From JAPSGM01 sp963777045 (GTDB taxonomy: Bacteria > Chloroflexota > Limnocylindria > QHBO01), in the NCBI GenBank assembly GCA_963777045.1, contig CAVZPD010000026.1, forward strand, positions 69,943 through 133,942: a stretch of DNA of 64,000 nt, read 5' to 3'. The translations under genes and the position numbers were made by a program. Positions 25,416 to 33,693 of the stretch are shown here, in pieces (the first letter of the stretch is position 1; the number at the start of each line of letters is the position of its first letter). The notes beneath the pieces are model-generated. The model was not told the origin of the DNA, ran no database searches, and saw only the letters and a list, made by a program, of their open reading frames with translations.

Positions 25416-26549
25416 TCAGGCGAGCAGGGCGCGCCCGAGCAGGATCAGCGTGCAGGCGGCCGTCACCACCACCAGGCCCAGCAGCCGCGGGAACCAGGCT
25501 CGCGCTGCGAGCGCCCCCAGGGCGGCCAGCGGGCCGGCCAGGGCGAGGCCGATCGAGAGCTGCTCCACCTCGGTCACGCCACGCTCGAGCCCGCCGGTGA
25601 TCGTGCCGGCAACCCACAGCACCACGGCAGCGAAGAGCGGGACCGCCGCCATCAGCAGGGAGACCGCGCGACCGCGCGGGATCGCCTGCGGAGTTCGTAG
25701 TCGCGGCCGGGGAATGGCGATGCGAGGCAGGGACGGCCGGCGACGCACCTCGTCGAGCTGGGATGCTCCAGCGGGCACCTCCGCGGACGCCGCCGCGGAG
25801 GCTCGCGATGCCGCCAGCTCGCGGGCCCGGTGCTCGGCCTCTGCCGCCGCCAGCGCGGCCGCGCGCTCCGCCGCCAGGCGCTCCTCGAGCAGGGTCCGCT
25901 CGATCCCGGTCAGCGGCCGCGGCGTCACGTCTGCCGGCTCGGGCGCGGGCACCGCGATCTGTTCCATCAGGGGCGCCATGGGGATCGCCCGCGCCCGCGC
26001 CGCCACCTGGTCCAGGCGCTGCTGTACGCGTGCCGCTGCGGCGAGGGCTTCGAGGAACTGCTCCTCCGAGCTCGGTGCCACAGCGATCCGGCCGGCGTCG
26101 GTCGGCACCAGGATGACGGCGCTGCTTCGGGCCAGCCGCACCAGCTGGATCGTCTCCTCGCCACGCAGGCGTGCGCTGCCCAGGCCCCATCCGAAGAAGC
26201 CGATGCGGGGCCGGAGCTTCGCGGCCCGTTCGCCGCTGAGCGGGACACGCGTCACGGCGCCACGGGCCAGGGCGTAGCGTCGATCCGATCCGATCCAGCG
26301 CAGGCGGAGCGTCGATACCTCGACGTCGAGCCGGACGGTCGTCACCACGGCCAGCAGGTAGAGCGCCAGCCCGGCCGTGATGGCGGCCACGGCCAGCAGG
26401 GGGTACGCCTTCAGGTCGGGGAGGAGCACCAGCCCCGCGACCGCGGCGATGAGGCCGATGGCGACCAGCACCAGCGGCGCGACGACGAGCCGCCGCAGGG
26501 AGCGCGCCAGCGGAATGCGGGCGATGGCAACGACGGCCGAATCGGGCAT
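25416..26549 (-). CDS. Membrane protein with PH-like segment and coiled coil
   Basis: This 377-residue protein has two N-terminal transmembrane helices. A beta-rich stretch follows (VEVSTLRLRWIGSDRRYALARGAVTRVPL) that looks like a bacterial PH domain. Then comes an Ala/Glu-rich helical linker (about residues 165-275) and three C-terminal helices. Its start overlaps the end of the glycosyltransferase gene, so the two are probably cotranscribed. Function is unknown. Confidence 0.7.
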   Translation of the reverse strand: MPDSAVVAIARIPLARSLRRLVVAPLVLVAIGLIAAVAGLVLLPDLKAYPLLAVAAITAGLALYLLAVVTTVRLDVEVSTLRLRWIGSDRRYALARGAVTRVPLSGERAAKLRPRIGFFGWGLGSARLRGEETIQLVRLARSSAVILVPTDAGRIAVAPSSEEQFLEALAAAARVQQRLDQVAARARAIPMAPLMEQIAVPAPEPADVTPRPLTGIERTLLEERLAAERAAALAAAEAEHRARELAASRASAAASAEVPAGASQLDEVRRRPSLPRIAIPRPRLRTPQAIPRGRAVSLLMAAVPLFAAVVLWVAGTITGGLERGVTEVEQLSIGLALAGPLAALGALAARAWFPRLLGLVVVTAACTLILLGRALLA

Positions 26550-26551
26550 GG

Positions 26552-28216
26552 CTACGCCTTCTCCGTAACTCGGTACTCAAGGTAGCGCCCGGTGAGGAGT
26601 CGCGTCTGCGCGTCGAGCGCGGGGAGGTTGCTGAAGAAGATGCCGACGAACGGCAGCCCGATCCACTGCACGTAGCTGATCACCCTGGGGATGATCCCCC
26701 ATTCGGCCGGCCGCGGCGGAACGATGCGGTGCTCCACGTACACCAGCACGACCAGCGCCACGAGGGCGATCGTGAGCATGGTGGATGCGTAGAGCGGCAG
26801 GTTCTGGCCCAGCGTCGTCTCGGCGAAGGCCGGGTTGATGATGAGCGGCACCGTCGCCCCGAACATGATCACGAACGGCGCGATGGCCCAGTTGATGTGC
26901 TCGCCGAACAGGTTGGCGAGGCGCCAGACGCGCGAGGTCAACGGGATCTCACGGTGGCGAACCACATTCTGGACCACGTACGGGATGTCGGTCACTCCCC
27001 AGGCCCATCGGCGAGCCTGCAGGTACTGGCTCGCCATCGAGCGCCAGTAGGTCTTGGCGCGCACGGCGTCGCCGTAGATCGGCATGAAGAGCGGTACCGC
27101 ACGGAAGCGGTCGCCGTAGTTGAAGTAGCTCTTCCAGTAGAAGCGGCTGTCCTCGGGGATCGCATCGGTCGCCCAGTACCCCACCTCGTGAACCAGGTTG
27201 AGGGTGGTCGAGTAGCTGCCGAAGCTCTGCAGCTTCTCCGGCAGGACGCTGCGCCACATCTGGAGCTGGGTGAGCACGGCGGCGAACAGGCGCTGGAGCG
27301 CCGGCACCTCCCACAGGTTGTTGTGGAAATACGGGATCGGCTGGTAGAGCTGCGTCTCCCGATTCGGATCGGTCACGTGGACCCAGGTCAGGTAGGTGAA
27401 GTACTGGCGGTGAACACGGTAGTCGGCGTCCAGGTCGGTGACCAGGATGCGGCGCGGGTCCATGCCCTGCTTCCGCACCAGCATCCGGTACAGGTAGCGC
27501 CCGCCCCAGGCCATGGCGCTGCTCTTCCCGACCACGATGCCCGGCTCCAGGGGATCGAGGATGTGGATGAACTGGGAGAAGGCCGCGCCGAACTCGTCGC
27601 GCAGGGCGGCCACGTTGCGGCGCCCCTCCTCGTCCGTCTCGCGCGTGATGATGGCGCAGATCTTCTTCTCGATCGGCCACTCAGCCTCGGCCAGGGCGCG
27701 CACCGTGTCGCGCAGCTTCTCGAGCGACTCGGTGTAGGTCGGGATCAGGGCGAGGTGGGTGTACTCCCGCCAGTCGGGCGGTGGATCGTCCAGGCCGGCA
27801 ACGGCGTCGAGAACCTCCAGCTCCCGGCGCAGCCGGCCCTGCTCCCGGCGGCCGATCCCGGCACCGGTCATGATCCCCAACGAACGGTAGGCGCCCTCCG
27901 GTGGCGCTCCGACCATCTGGCCGAGGATCGCCTCGCGCCGTGTGCCGACGTCATCGAGCGTCGACAACCATGCGGCCCAGTCCTCGCCCAGCACCTGCCC
28001 GGTACGGCGGTGGGCGACGATGACCGCGGACGAGAACCAGATCGCGCGGCAGAGCCAGTAGAAGTCGAAGGCGAGGACGAAGTACGCCACCAGCCACGGG
28101 TAGCTGAAGCTCAGCCAGATCGGCCCGATGATGATCGCCCAGCTGATGATGCCGGGCACCATCTCCAGCGCGCGCTGCAGCCAGCGGTACCGGTCGGCGT
28201 CACGCGGTTCCGGCAT
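26552..28216 (-). CDS. Membrane glycosyltransferase (GT2-like)
   Basis: This 554-residue protein has two N-terminal helices, a cytoplasmic GT-A-like domain with HLALIPTYTES and the DxD-type LVTDLDADYR, then AMAWGGRYLY and QARRWAWG (a Q..RW motif of processive GT2 enzymes). Four C-terminal helices follow. It is likely a polysaccharide or glycolipid synthase; donor and product are unknown. Confidence 0.75.
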   Translation of the reverse strand: MPEPRDADRYRWLQRALEMVPGIISWAIIIGPIWLSFSYPWLVAYFVLAFDFYWLCRAIWFSSAVIVAHRRTGQVLGEDWAAWLSTLDDVGTRREAILGQMVGAPPEGAYRSLGIMTGAGIGRREQGRLRRELEVLDAVAGLDDPPPDWREYTHLALIPTYTESLEKLRDTVRALAEAEWPIEKKICAIITRETDEEGRRNVAALRDEFGAAFSQFIHILDPLEPGIVVGKSSAMAWGGRYLYRMLVRKQGMDPRRILVTDLDADYRVHRQYFTYLTWVHVTDPNRETQLYQPIPYFHNNLWEVPALQRLFAAVLTQLQMWRSVLPEKLQSFGSYSTTLNLVHEVGYWATDAIPEDSRFYWKSYFNYGDRFRAVPLFMPIYGDAVRAKTYWRSMASQYLQARRWAWGVTDIPYVVQNVVRHREIPLTSRVWRLANLFGEHINWAIAPFVIMFGATVPLIINPAFAETTLGQNLPLYASTMLTIALVALVVLVYVEHRIVPPRPAEWGIIPRVISYVQWIGLPFVGIFFSNLPALDAQTRLLTGRYLEYRVTEKA

Positions 28217-28269
28217 ACGCCCTCACCGGTTCACGCCGGCCGCCGGCGCGCGGCGGGGCGGGGTGCGCG

Positions 28270-29232
28270 TCAGTAGACCGGGGTCAGCCAGTCCAGGTAA
28301 GCCTCGTCGCGGCCCCTGACCGCGTTGAAGTAGAGGTCGTGCAGCTGCCTGGAGACGGGGCCGGGGCGGCCCGAGCCGACGGGTCGGCGGTCGATCTCCA
28401 CCACCGGTGAGATCTGCGCTCCGGTTCCGCACAGGAACACCTCGTCTGCGGTGTACAGCTCGGTTCGGTCGATCGACCGCTCCTCGGTCGGAACCTCCAG
28501 CCTCTCGCGTGCCACATGCATCAGCCGGCGGCGCGTGATCCCCTCCAGGATGTTGTCGGTGACCGGTGGCGTGATGAGCCGACCCTGCTTCACGATGAAG
28601 AGGTTCTCGGCGCTGCCCTCGCTCACGTGGCCGTCCTGCGTCAGCACGATCGCCTCGTCGAATCCGTTCAGCTGCGCCTCGGACTTGGCGAGCGCCCCGT
28701 TGACGTAGGCGCCGGTGATCTTGCCGCGGGCCGGGATGGCGTTGTCATCGGTCCTTCGCCAGGATGAGACCTGCGCACGGATGCCACCCTCGGTGTCGAT
28801 GTACTGGCCGAACGGGATCGCGAAGATCACGACGTCGGCATCCAGGTTGTGGAGCCGGACGCCGATCGTCTCGCTCGACTTGTAGATGATGGGGCGCACG
28901 TACATGTCCTCGTGCAACCCATCGCGCCGCAGCATCTCGAGGGTGTGGTCGGCCAGCTGCTGGGGCGAGTACGGCACGTCCATCTGCAGCAGGCGCGCGG
29001 AGGTCTTGATGCGCTCGAAGTGTGGCAGCAGGTCGAGCGCGTAGAGCTGCGACTGCTCGGCATTCCAGTAGGCGCGCACCCCTTCGAAGACTGCGGTGCC
29101 GTAGTTGAAGGCATGGGTCATGACGCTGACGCGGGCGTCGCGCAGCGGAACCAGCTCACCTCGGAAGAATGCCCACAGCTCGGGGGAGGTGTCCCCCTGG
29201 GCCGAGGCCGTCGAATTCTCCTGCTTGAGCAC
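28270..29232 (-). CDS. ilvE: Branched-chain amino acid aminotransferase
   Basis: This fold-type IV PLP enzyme of 320 residues performs the last step of Val/Leu/Ile synthesis. ARVSVMTHAFNYGTAVFEGVRAYW, RPIIYKSS, the PLP-lysine region IPARGKITGAYVNG, EGSAENLFIV and VFLCGTGAQISPV are all characteristic. A TATACT box lies 70 bases upstream. Confidence 0.94.
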   Translation of the reverse strand: MLKQENSTASAQGDTSPELWAFFRGELVPLRDARVSVMTHAFNYGTAVFEGVRAYWNAEQSQLYALDLLPHFERIKTSARLLQMDVPYSPQQLADHTLEMLRRDGLHEDMYVRPIIYKSSETIGVRLHNLDADVVIFAIPFGQYIDTEGGIRAQVSSWRRTDDNAIPARGKITGAYVNGALAKSEAQLNGFDEAIVLTQDGHVSEGSAENLFIVKQGRLITPPVTDNILEGITRRRLMHVARERLEVPTEERSIDRTELYTADEVFLCGTGAQISPVVEIDRRPVGSGRPGPVSRQLHDLYFNAVRGRDEAYLDWLTPVY

Positions 29233-29301
29233 GGACGTCGTCTCCTTGTCAGTGCAGCCGCGATCTCGCCGCGGCCCCGGCGCGTTCAGGCCGGCGCATC
29301 G

Positions 29302-29307
29302 AGTATA
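29302..29307 (-). promoter_or_regulatory. TATACT -10 box upstream of ilvE
   Basis: Minus-strand CCGCTATACTCGATG, 70 bases before the ilvE ATG. No clear -35. Same hexamer and context as at 5.28 and 15.19 kb. Confidence 0.45.
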
Positions 29308-29370
29308 GCGGCGCCACCCCGCAACGCTGCCAGCGGGGCGCGGCGGGCCCCATCAGCAGGGGCCGGCGAG

Positions 29371-29548
29371 CGATAGATGTCTCAATCTGCACCCGGAGCG
29401 GGATCCGGGCGTGGATTCGAGCGTTCTATCGGTGCAGGGCAAGCCTGGACGGCTCCGCGAGGTGTGCTTCGTGCTCAGCCTGCACCGATAGATGTGCCAG
29501 ACGACAGCCCCGGACAGGCGGTCGGTCGCGATCCGGGAGATCTATCGG
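29371..29548. repeat. Alternating-orientation motif element (repeat family R2, copy B)
   Basis: The motifs are CGATAGAT (29371-29378), TCTATCGGTGCAGG (29425-29438), CCTGCACCGATAGA (29479-29492) and TCTATCGG (29541-29548). The middle pair is a perfect 14-bp inverted repeat. Outside the motifs only short patches match copy A (ATCTGCRCCCGG after the first motif). The element lies between the 3' end of the exchanger gene and the ilvE promoter. Confidence 0.8.
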
Positions 29549-29584
29549 CGGCTGCAGCCGGTCCTGCCCGGAGGCGCCCACCGC

Positions 29585-30697
29585 TCAGTGTGGGGCGCCG
29601 GCCCCCAGCGGTGTGAAGAGGGCGAGGTAGATGTAGATCAGGTAGAGCGGCCCGCCGATGAGCAGCGTCCATGCGGAGAGGGCGCCACGGCGCAGCATGC
29701 TGCCGAAGATGAGGAACACGGCAAGGAAGGCGACGCCGGCCGAGGCGAAGTTGATGGCCGTCTCCGCCGTGAAGGTCCAGCTGGTGAAGAGCAGTCCGAG
29801 CACGGTCGGGATACAGCTCTGGAAGACCATCGCCCCGGTGATGTTGCCCATGGCCAGGGTGTCCTTGCCGGAGCGCACCCAGATGACGCTGTTGAACTTC
29901 TCCGGCAGCTCCGTGGCGATCGGCGCGATGACGAGCGCCAGGATCGTGGGGTCGAGTCCGATCTGGACCGAGAGGTCCTCCACCGCGCCCACGAACACCT
30001 GGGCACCGACGATGATCAGCGCCAGCGCGACGAGGACCTGCCCCACCACGATCCGCATGCCGGGCACCACGCCGGGCGCCTCCCACGAGTCGACCTCGCC
30101 GGGCAGGACGTCGATGTCGACACGGGGCCGAACCCCCGGCAGCCGCGTCAGGTGCAGGCGGTTCAGCTCTTCTGGGTCGCCCTCCACCGCCTCATCGGTG
30201 AAGTGCATGCGCACGTAGATGGCGTAGATGAGGAGCAGCGCGGCCGCGATCACCCAGCGCAGCCAGCCGATACCGGCCGGAAGGAAGGCGGTGCCGATGG
30301 CGATCGCGTAGCCGACCACGAAGAAGGCCACATCGCGGCCCAGGACGCTGGTGTTGACCTTCAGGTTGGTGCTGCGACGGCCCTTGCGCGCGAACAGGAC
30401 GATGGCGGTTCCGGTCACGAACATCGCCAGTGTCGAGAGCATGAACGGCGCGCCCAGGATGGCGCCTACGCCGATCGCGTGCGACGCCTCGGGATCGCCG
30501 CCGAAGATCACCGGTCCCAGGATGGCGATGAGCGGGATCAGCGTCTCGGGCATGGCGGTGGCGACCGCGGCCAGCACGCTGCCGACCGCTCCTTCCGCGA
30601 GGTTCAGCTTGTGGCCAAACCACTCGATGCCGTTCGTGAAGAGCTCAGCCGCCACCAGGATGACGGCCAGCGCGGCGATCAGGAGGACGAAGTCCAC
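29585..30697 (-). CDS. Sodium/calcium exchanger-family (CaCA) membrane protein
   Basis: This 370-residue protein has about ten hydrophobic helices and two alpha-repeat-like segments: AVATAMPETLIPLIAILGP in the first half and PIATELPEKFNSVIWVRSG in the second, followed by NITGAMVFQSCIP. These acidic-residue-bearing repeats form the ion site in CaCA exchangers. Ion specificity is not predictable here. Confidence 0.85.
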   Translation of the reverse strand: MDFVLLIAALAVILVAAELFTNGIEWFGHKLNLAEGAVGSVLAAVATAMPETLIPLIAILGPVIFGGDPEASHAIGVGAILGAPFMLSTLAMFVTGTAIVLFARKGRRSTNLKVNTSVLGRDVAFFVVGYAIAIGTAFLPAGIGWLRWVIAAALLLIYAIYVRMHFTDEAVEGDPEELNRLHLTRLPGVRPRVDIDVLPGEVDSWEAPGVVPGMRIVVGQVLVALALIIVGAQVFVGAVEDLSVQIGLDPTILALVIAPIATELPEKFNSVIWVRSGKDTLAMGNITGAMVFQSCIPTVLGLLFTSWTFTAETAINFASAGVAFLAVFLIFGSMLRRGALSAWTLLIGGPLYLIYIYLALFTPLGAGAPH

Positions 30698-30760
30698 CTC
30701 GTCAACCCTGCTTCAGCCGCGCGGTACGTCGAGCTTCGGCGCAGCGCGCGCCGATGCTCG

Positions 30761-31030
30761 TCAAGGACGCAGGTGCTGCGGTGCGTACGGCAGCAGCGCC
30801 ACGTGCCGGGCTCGCTTGAGCGCGACGGTCAGCATGCGCTGGTGGCGGGCACAGGTGCCCGTCTTGCGGCGCGGTTCGATCTTGGCGCGCTCCGAAAGGT
30901 ATCGGCGGAGGCGGTTGACCTCCTTGTAGTCGATCGACTCGGCCTTGTCGACGCAGAAGTTGCAGACCTTGCGCCGTCGCCGGTCCCGGTAGTAGTCCGC
31001 CGTCTCCCGGCGGGATCGTGGTGAAGCCAT
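30761..31030 (-). CDS. rpsR: 30S ribosomal protein S18
   Basis: This is an 89-residue S18 with VCNFCVDKAESIDYKEVNRLRRYLSE and the basic GTCARHQRMLTVALKRARHVALLPY. It is the last gene of the rpsF-ssb-rpsR operon. The CxxC plus a later Cys indicates the zinc-type form. Confidence 0.96.
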   Translation of the reverse strand: MASPRSRRETADYYRDRRRRKVCNFCVDKAESIDYKEVNRLRRYLSERAKIEPRRKTGTCARHQRMLTVALKRARHVALLPYAPQHLRP

Positions 31031-31043
31031 CTGTCAGCCGTCC

Positions 31044-31520
31044 TCAGAATGGAATGTCGTCGACGTCGAGCGCCTGGTTGGATCGGTCCGCGTCGCTTCC
31101 GCCAGCGCCCCGCGGACGAGCCACCGGCTCGCTGCCCCGTGGCGCGTTCGAGCCGCCGCTCTCGCCGTAGCTGCCGCCGCCCTCGGAAGGATCGCGGCGT
31201 TCCAGCGACTGCACGCGGGCGAAGCGGATCTCAAGCGACGTGCGCTTCTGGCCGTCCTTGCCCTCCCACTCGCGCGCGCGCAGCGCCCCTTCGGCGAAGA
31301 CCTTGTGCCCCTTGCGCAGCCGCTCGGCTGCACGCTCAGCAGCCTGGTCCCAGAGCTCCACCCGGAACCACTGGGTCTCCTCCTGCCACTCGCCGTCGGG
31401 GCCGCGCGAGCGGTCGTTGACCGCGACGCGCAGCTCGGCCACGGCCTTCCCGCTGGGCGTGTAGCGGAGCTCGGGATCGGCACCCAGGTTGCCGATGATC
31501 ATCATCTTGTTCAGCGTCAT
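31044..31520 (-). CDS. ssb: Single-stranded DNA-binding protein
   Basis: This 158-residue SSB has an OB-fold (NKMMIIGNLGADPELRYTPSG, WFRVELWDQAAE, KGHKVFAEGALRAREW), a Gly/Ser/Arg-rich linker and the acidic C-terminal tip DVDDIPF that binds partner proteins. Conserved rpsF-ssb-rpsR order. Confidence 0.96.
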   Translation of the reverse strand: MTLNKMMIIGNLGADPELRYTPSGKAVAELRVAVNDRSRGPDGEWQEETQWFRVELWDQAAERAAERLRKGHKVFAEGALRAREWEGKDGQKRTSLEIRFARVQSLERRDPSEGGGSYGESGGSNAPRGSEPVARPRGAGGSDADRSNQALDVDDIPF

Positions 31521-31534
31521 CGTCGGCTCTCCTC

Positions 31535-32119
31535 TCAGGCCTCGGCCTTCTCGTCCGCGGGCTCGTCATCGGCCACGGCGTCAGGCTCGGGGGCCTCGTC
31601 CGCTGCCGAAGGCTCGTCCTTCGTCGCCGCTGCAGGCTCGTCCTGGGCCGCATCGTCTGGCTTCACGGCTGCCTCGGGATCGGGCGCCTGCTTGGGGGCT
31701 TCGGCGCCGTCGTTGCCGTCGCTGCTGTCGCCGCTGCGGCCGGATTCCGTCGAATCGTTCGCCTGATCCTCGCTCCCCGCGTCGTCGTCGCGGCGTGCGG
31801 CCGGAGGCAGGTCCTCCTCGGACAGCTCGCCGCGGTCCTCGAGCACGACGACGAGGTGACGCAGGATCTCCTCGCTGATCAGCAGACCGCGCTCGATCTC
31901 GCGGATCTGGGATGGAGCGATGTCGAAGTGCAGCAGGAAGTAGCTGGCATCGCGGAAGTGCTGGATATCGTAGGCAAGGCGTCGCTTGCCCCAGGGTGAA
32001 ACCTTGGTGAGCGCTCCGCCGGCGTTGACGATGGCGCGCGTGACCTTCTCGACCGCCGACTGGAGCTTGTCGTCCTCCAGGTCAGGACGGAAGAGCAGCA
32101 TCAGCTCGTATCGGCGCAT
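31535..32119 (-). CDS. rpsF: 30S ribosomal protein S6 with a long acidic tail
   Basis: Residues 1-95 are a normal S6 (MRRYELMLLFRPDLED, KRRLAYDIQHFRDASYFLLHFD). About 95 further residues form a low-complexity tail rich in Asp, Glu, Ala, Ser and Pro, roughly doubling the usual length. The gene starts at ATG 32119 behind GAGGAGGAG. The leader contains a conserved-looking hairpin and a TTGCCA/TATACT promoter. Confidence 0.95.
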   Translation of the reverse strand: MRRYELMLLFRPDLEDDKLQSAVEKVTRAIVNAGGALTKVSPWGKRRLAYDIQHFRDASYFLLHFDIAPSQIREIERGLLISEEILRHLVVVLEDRGELSEEDLPPAARRDDDAGSEDQANDSTESGRSGDSSDGNDGAEAPKQAPDPEAAVKPDDAAQDEPAAATKDEPSAADEAPEPDAVADDEPADEKAEA

Positions 32120-32141
32120 AAGCCGATCTCCTCCTCTCTAT

Positions 32142-32194
32142 GGGCTTGCGGCACCTGAGCCGATGGCTCGACGGGGTGCGGCAGAAAGGAGCCC
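32142..32194 (-). promoter_or_regulatory. Candidate S6:S18 autoregulatory leader hairpin
   Basis: In the rpsF leader, GGGCT/AGCCC encloses a long stem TGCCGCACC/GGTGCCGCA (one C-C mismatch), an asymmetric CCGTC internal loop and an apical GAGCC-ATC-GGCTC stem. The position and the CCG-containing loop fit the known S6:S18-binding rpsF leader motif. The match is by eye only. Confidence 0.5.
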
Positions 32195-32208
32195 AATACA
32201 TGCAGACA

Positions 32209-32226
32209 GCCTCCCGCTTGGGAGGC
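32209..32226 (-). other. Perfect hairpin at the 5' end of the rpsF transcript
   Basis: GCCTCCC-AAGC-GGGAGGC (7-bp stem) starts within a few bases of the expected transcription start from the TATACT box. It may stabilise the transcript 5' end or be part of the leader structure. Confidence 0.5.
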
Positions 32227-32234
32227 GTCGGTGG

Positions 32235-32264
32235 AGTATACGGTCGGAAGCCCCCGAATGGCAA
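32235..32264 (-). promoter_or_regulatory. Promoter of rpsF-ssb-rpsR
   Basis: Minus-strand TTGCCA (32264-32259), 18-base spacer, TATACT (32240-32235). It is back-to-back with the promoter of the divergent CpaE-like gene. Confidence 0.55.
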
Positions 32265-32280
32265 CGCGGGAACGCGCGAC

Positions 32281-32286
32281 TATACT
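32281..32286 (+). promoter_or_regulatory. TATACT -10 box of the CpaE-like gene
   Basis: Plus-strand GACTATACTCAG, 33 bases before the ATG at 32319. The two divergent TATACT boxes are about 40 bases apart, so the polymerases would compete for the same DNA. Confidence 0.5.
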
Positions 32287-32318
32287 CAGCTCCACATTCA
32301 GCCTGCTCCCGGGACGCG

Positions 32319-33530
32319 ATGCCAGCCAACCCAATTCTCATCTGTGCCCCCTCGGACGAGCTGCGCGAACAGCTCGAAGGGCAGCTCGCCAACGCGGGCC
32401 ATGCGACCCGAAGCGTGCGCACGCCGGCCGAGGCGACCGGCGCGCTGCGCGACAGCGGCTACGACCTCGTCGTGGCGGAAGGCCTGGCCGTCTCCGGCGC
32501 CATCGGCCGGCTGCGCTCTGCTGCCACGACGCCCACGCCCGTCCTGGTGGTCGCCCCCGCCGGCGACGTCGAGGCACGTATCGCCTTCCTCGAGGCCGGC
32601 GCCGATGACGTGATCACCGCGGGCTTCGCCCCGAGCGAGCTGCATGCCCGGGTCGATGCGCTCCTCATCAGGGCCGGCCGCGTGCGCCCCACGGCCGCGC
32701 GCACCGAGTTGCCCTCTGCCGAGATCATCACCTTCTTCTCGCCGAAGGGCGGCGTGGGGACGACGACGCTGGCGGTCAACACCGGCCTGCTGCTGGCGGG
32801 CGGCGTGTCGGGACCGCAGGCAGCCAAGGCGCGAGTGCTGCTGGTCGACCTCGACCTGCAGTTCGGACAGGTGGCGACCCACCTCAACCTGACGCCGCGC
32901 TTCGACGTGGCCGGACTGTGCGGCGACGAACCGGCCCTGGGAGATGCCGAGGTGGCCGCCAGCTACCTCACGCCGCACGCGTCCGGGGTCCAGGTCCTCG
33001 CGGCGCCGTCGCACCCCGATGCCGAGTTCCGCGTCGAGGTGGAGCAGCTCGATCGGGCGATCTCGCTCCTGCGACCGCGCTTCGACTACGTCGTCGTCGA
33101 CTGCGGCTCGCGGTTGGAGCCCCGCACCCTCTGGATGCTCGAGCAGGCCTCGACCCACGCCTTCGTCATCTTCCCGGAGATCGCTGCGCTGCGTGCCATG
33201 AGCCTGCTGCTCGGTTTCCTGGCCGAGACGACGACGCTGCGCGCCCGGACCCACTTCGTGGTGAACCACATCTTCCCCAAGGAGCTGCTGAAGACGCGCG
33301 ACATCGAGAACCTGCTGCGTTCGCGGCCTTCGGCGGAGATCCCGTACACCGAGGTCGAGATGATCAGGGCGGTCAACGAGGGAGTGCCCGTCGTCAGCAG
33401 CCGTCCCGGCAGCCCCGTCGCACAGGCCATGCACCATCTCGCCCAGGCTCTGGTCGGCATTCAGAACGAGGCCGAGGGAGGGTCGGGCAGCCAGGCGTCG
33501 AAGCGGCGGAAGCTGTTCGGGCGGCGCTGA
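32319..33530 (+). CDS. CpaE-like receiver/MinD-family ATPase
   Basis: This 403-residue protein has an N-terminal degenerate response-regulator-like domain (residues 1-115; YDLVVAEGLAVSG, LEAGADDVIT). A MinD/ParA-type ATPase follows, with deviant Walker A KGGVGTT at 143-149 and VLLVDLDLQFGQVATHL. This is the architecture of CpaE/TadZ, which positions type IV/Tad pilus machinery. No other Tad genes are in the window, so the role is inferred. The start is ATG 32319. Confidence 0.85.
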   Translation: MPANPILICAPSDELREQLEGQLANAGHATRSVRTPAEATGALRDSGYDLVVAEGLAVSGAIGRLRSAATTPTPVLVVAPAGDVEARIAFLEAGADDVITAGFAPSELHARVDALLIRAGRVRPTAARTELPSAEIITFFSPKGGVGTTTLAVNTGLLLAGGVSGPQAAKARVLLVDLDLQFGQVATHLNLTPRFDVAGLCGDEPALGDAEVAASYLTPHASGVQVLAAPSHPDAEFRVEVEQLDRAISLLRPRFDYVVVDCGSRLEPRTLWMLEQASTHAFVIFPEIAALRAMSLLLGFLAETTTLRARTHFVVNHIFPKELLKTRDIENLLRSRPSAEIPYTEVEMIRAVNEGVPVVSSRPGSPVAQAMHHLAQALVGIQNEAEGGSGSQASKRRKLFGRR

Positions 33531-33548
33531 TCCTGCCGGGAGGCAGGC

Positions 33549-33636
33549 TGGTGCCGGAGGAGGGATTCGAACCCCCACGCCCCTCTCGGGGCCGCCGGGT
33601 TTAAGCCGGCCGCGTCTGCCGTTCCGCCACTCCGGC
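33549..33636 (-). tRNA. tRNA-Leu(UAA)
   Basis: An 88-base minus-strand tRNA with acceptor GCCGGAG/CTCCGGC, anticodon loop CTTAAAC (anticodon TAA), a long class II variable arm, T-loop GGTTCGAATCC and encoded CCA. Confidence 0.95.
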
Positions 33637-33693
33637 CGGGAACCACGCTCGCCGCACGGTACCACGTGGCATGCCCCGTGCCCTGGCTGAAGC

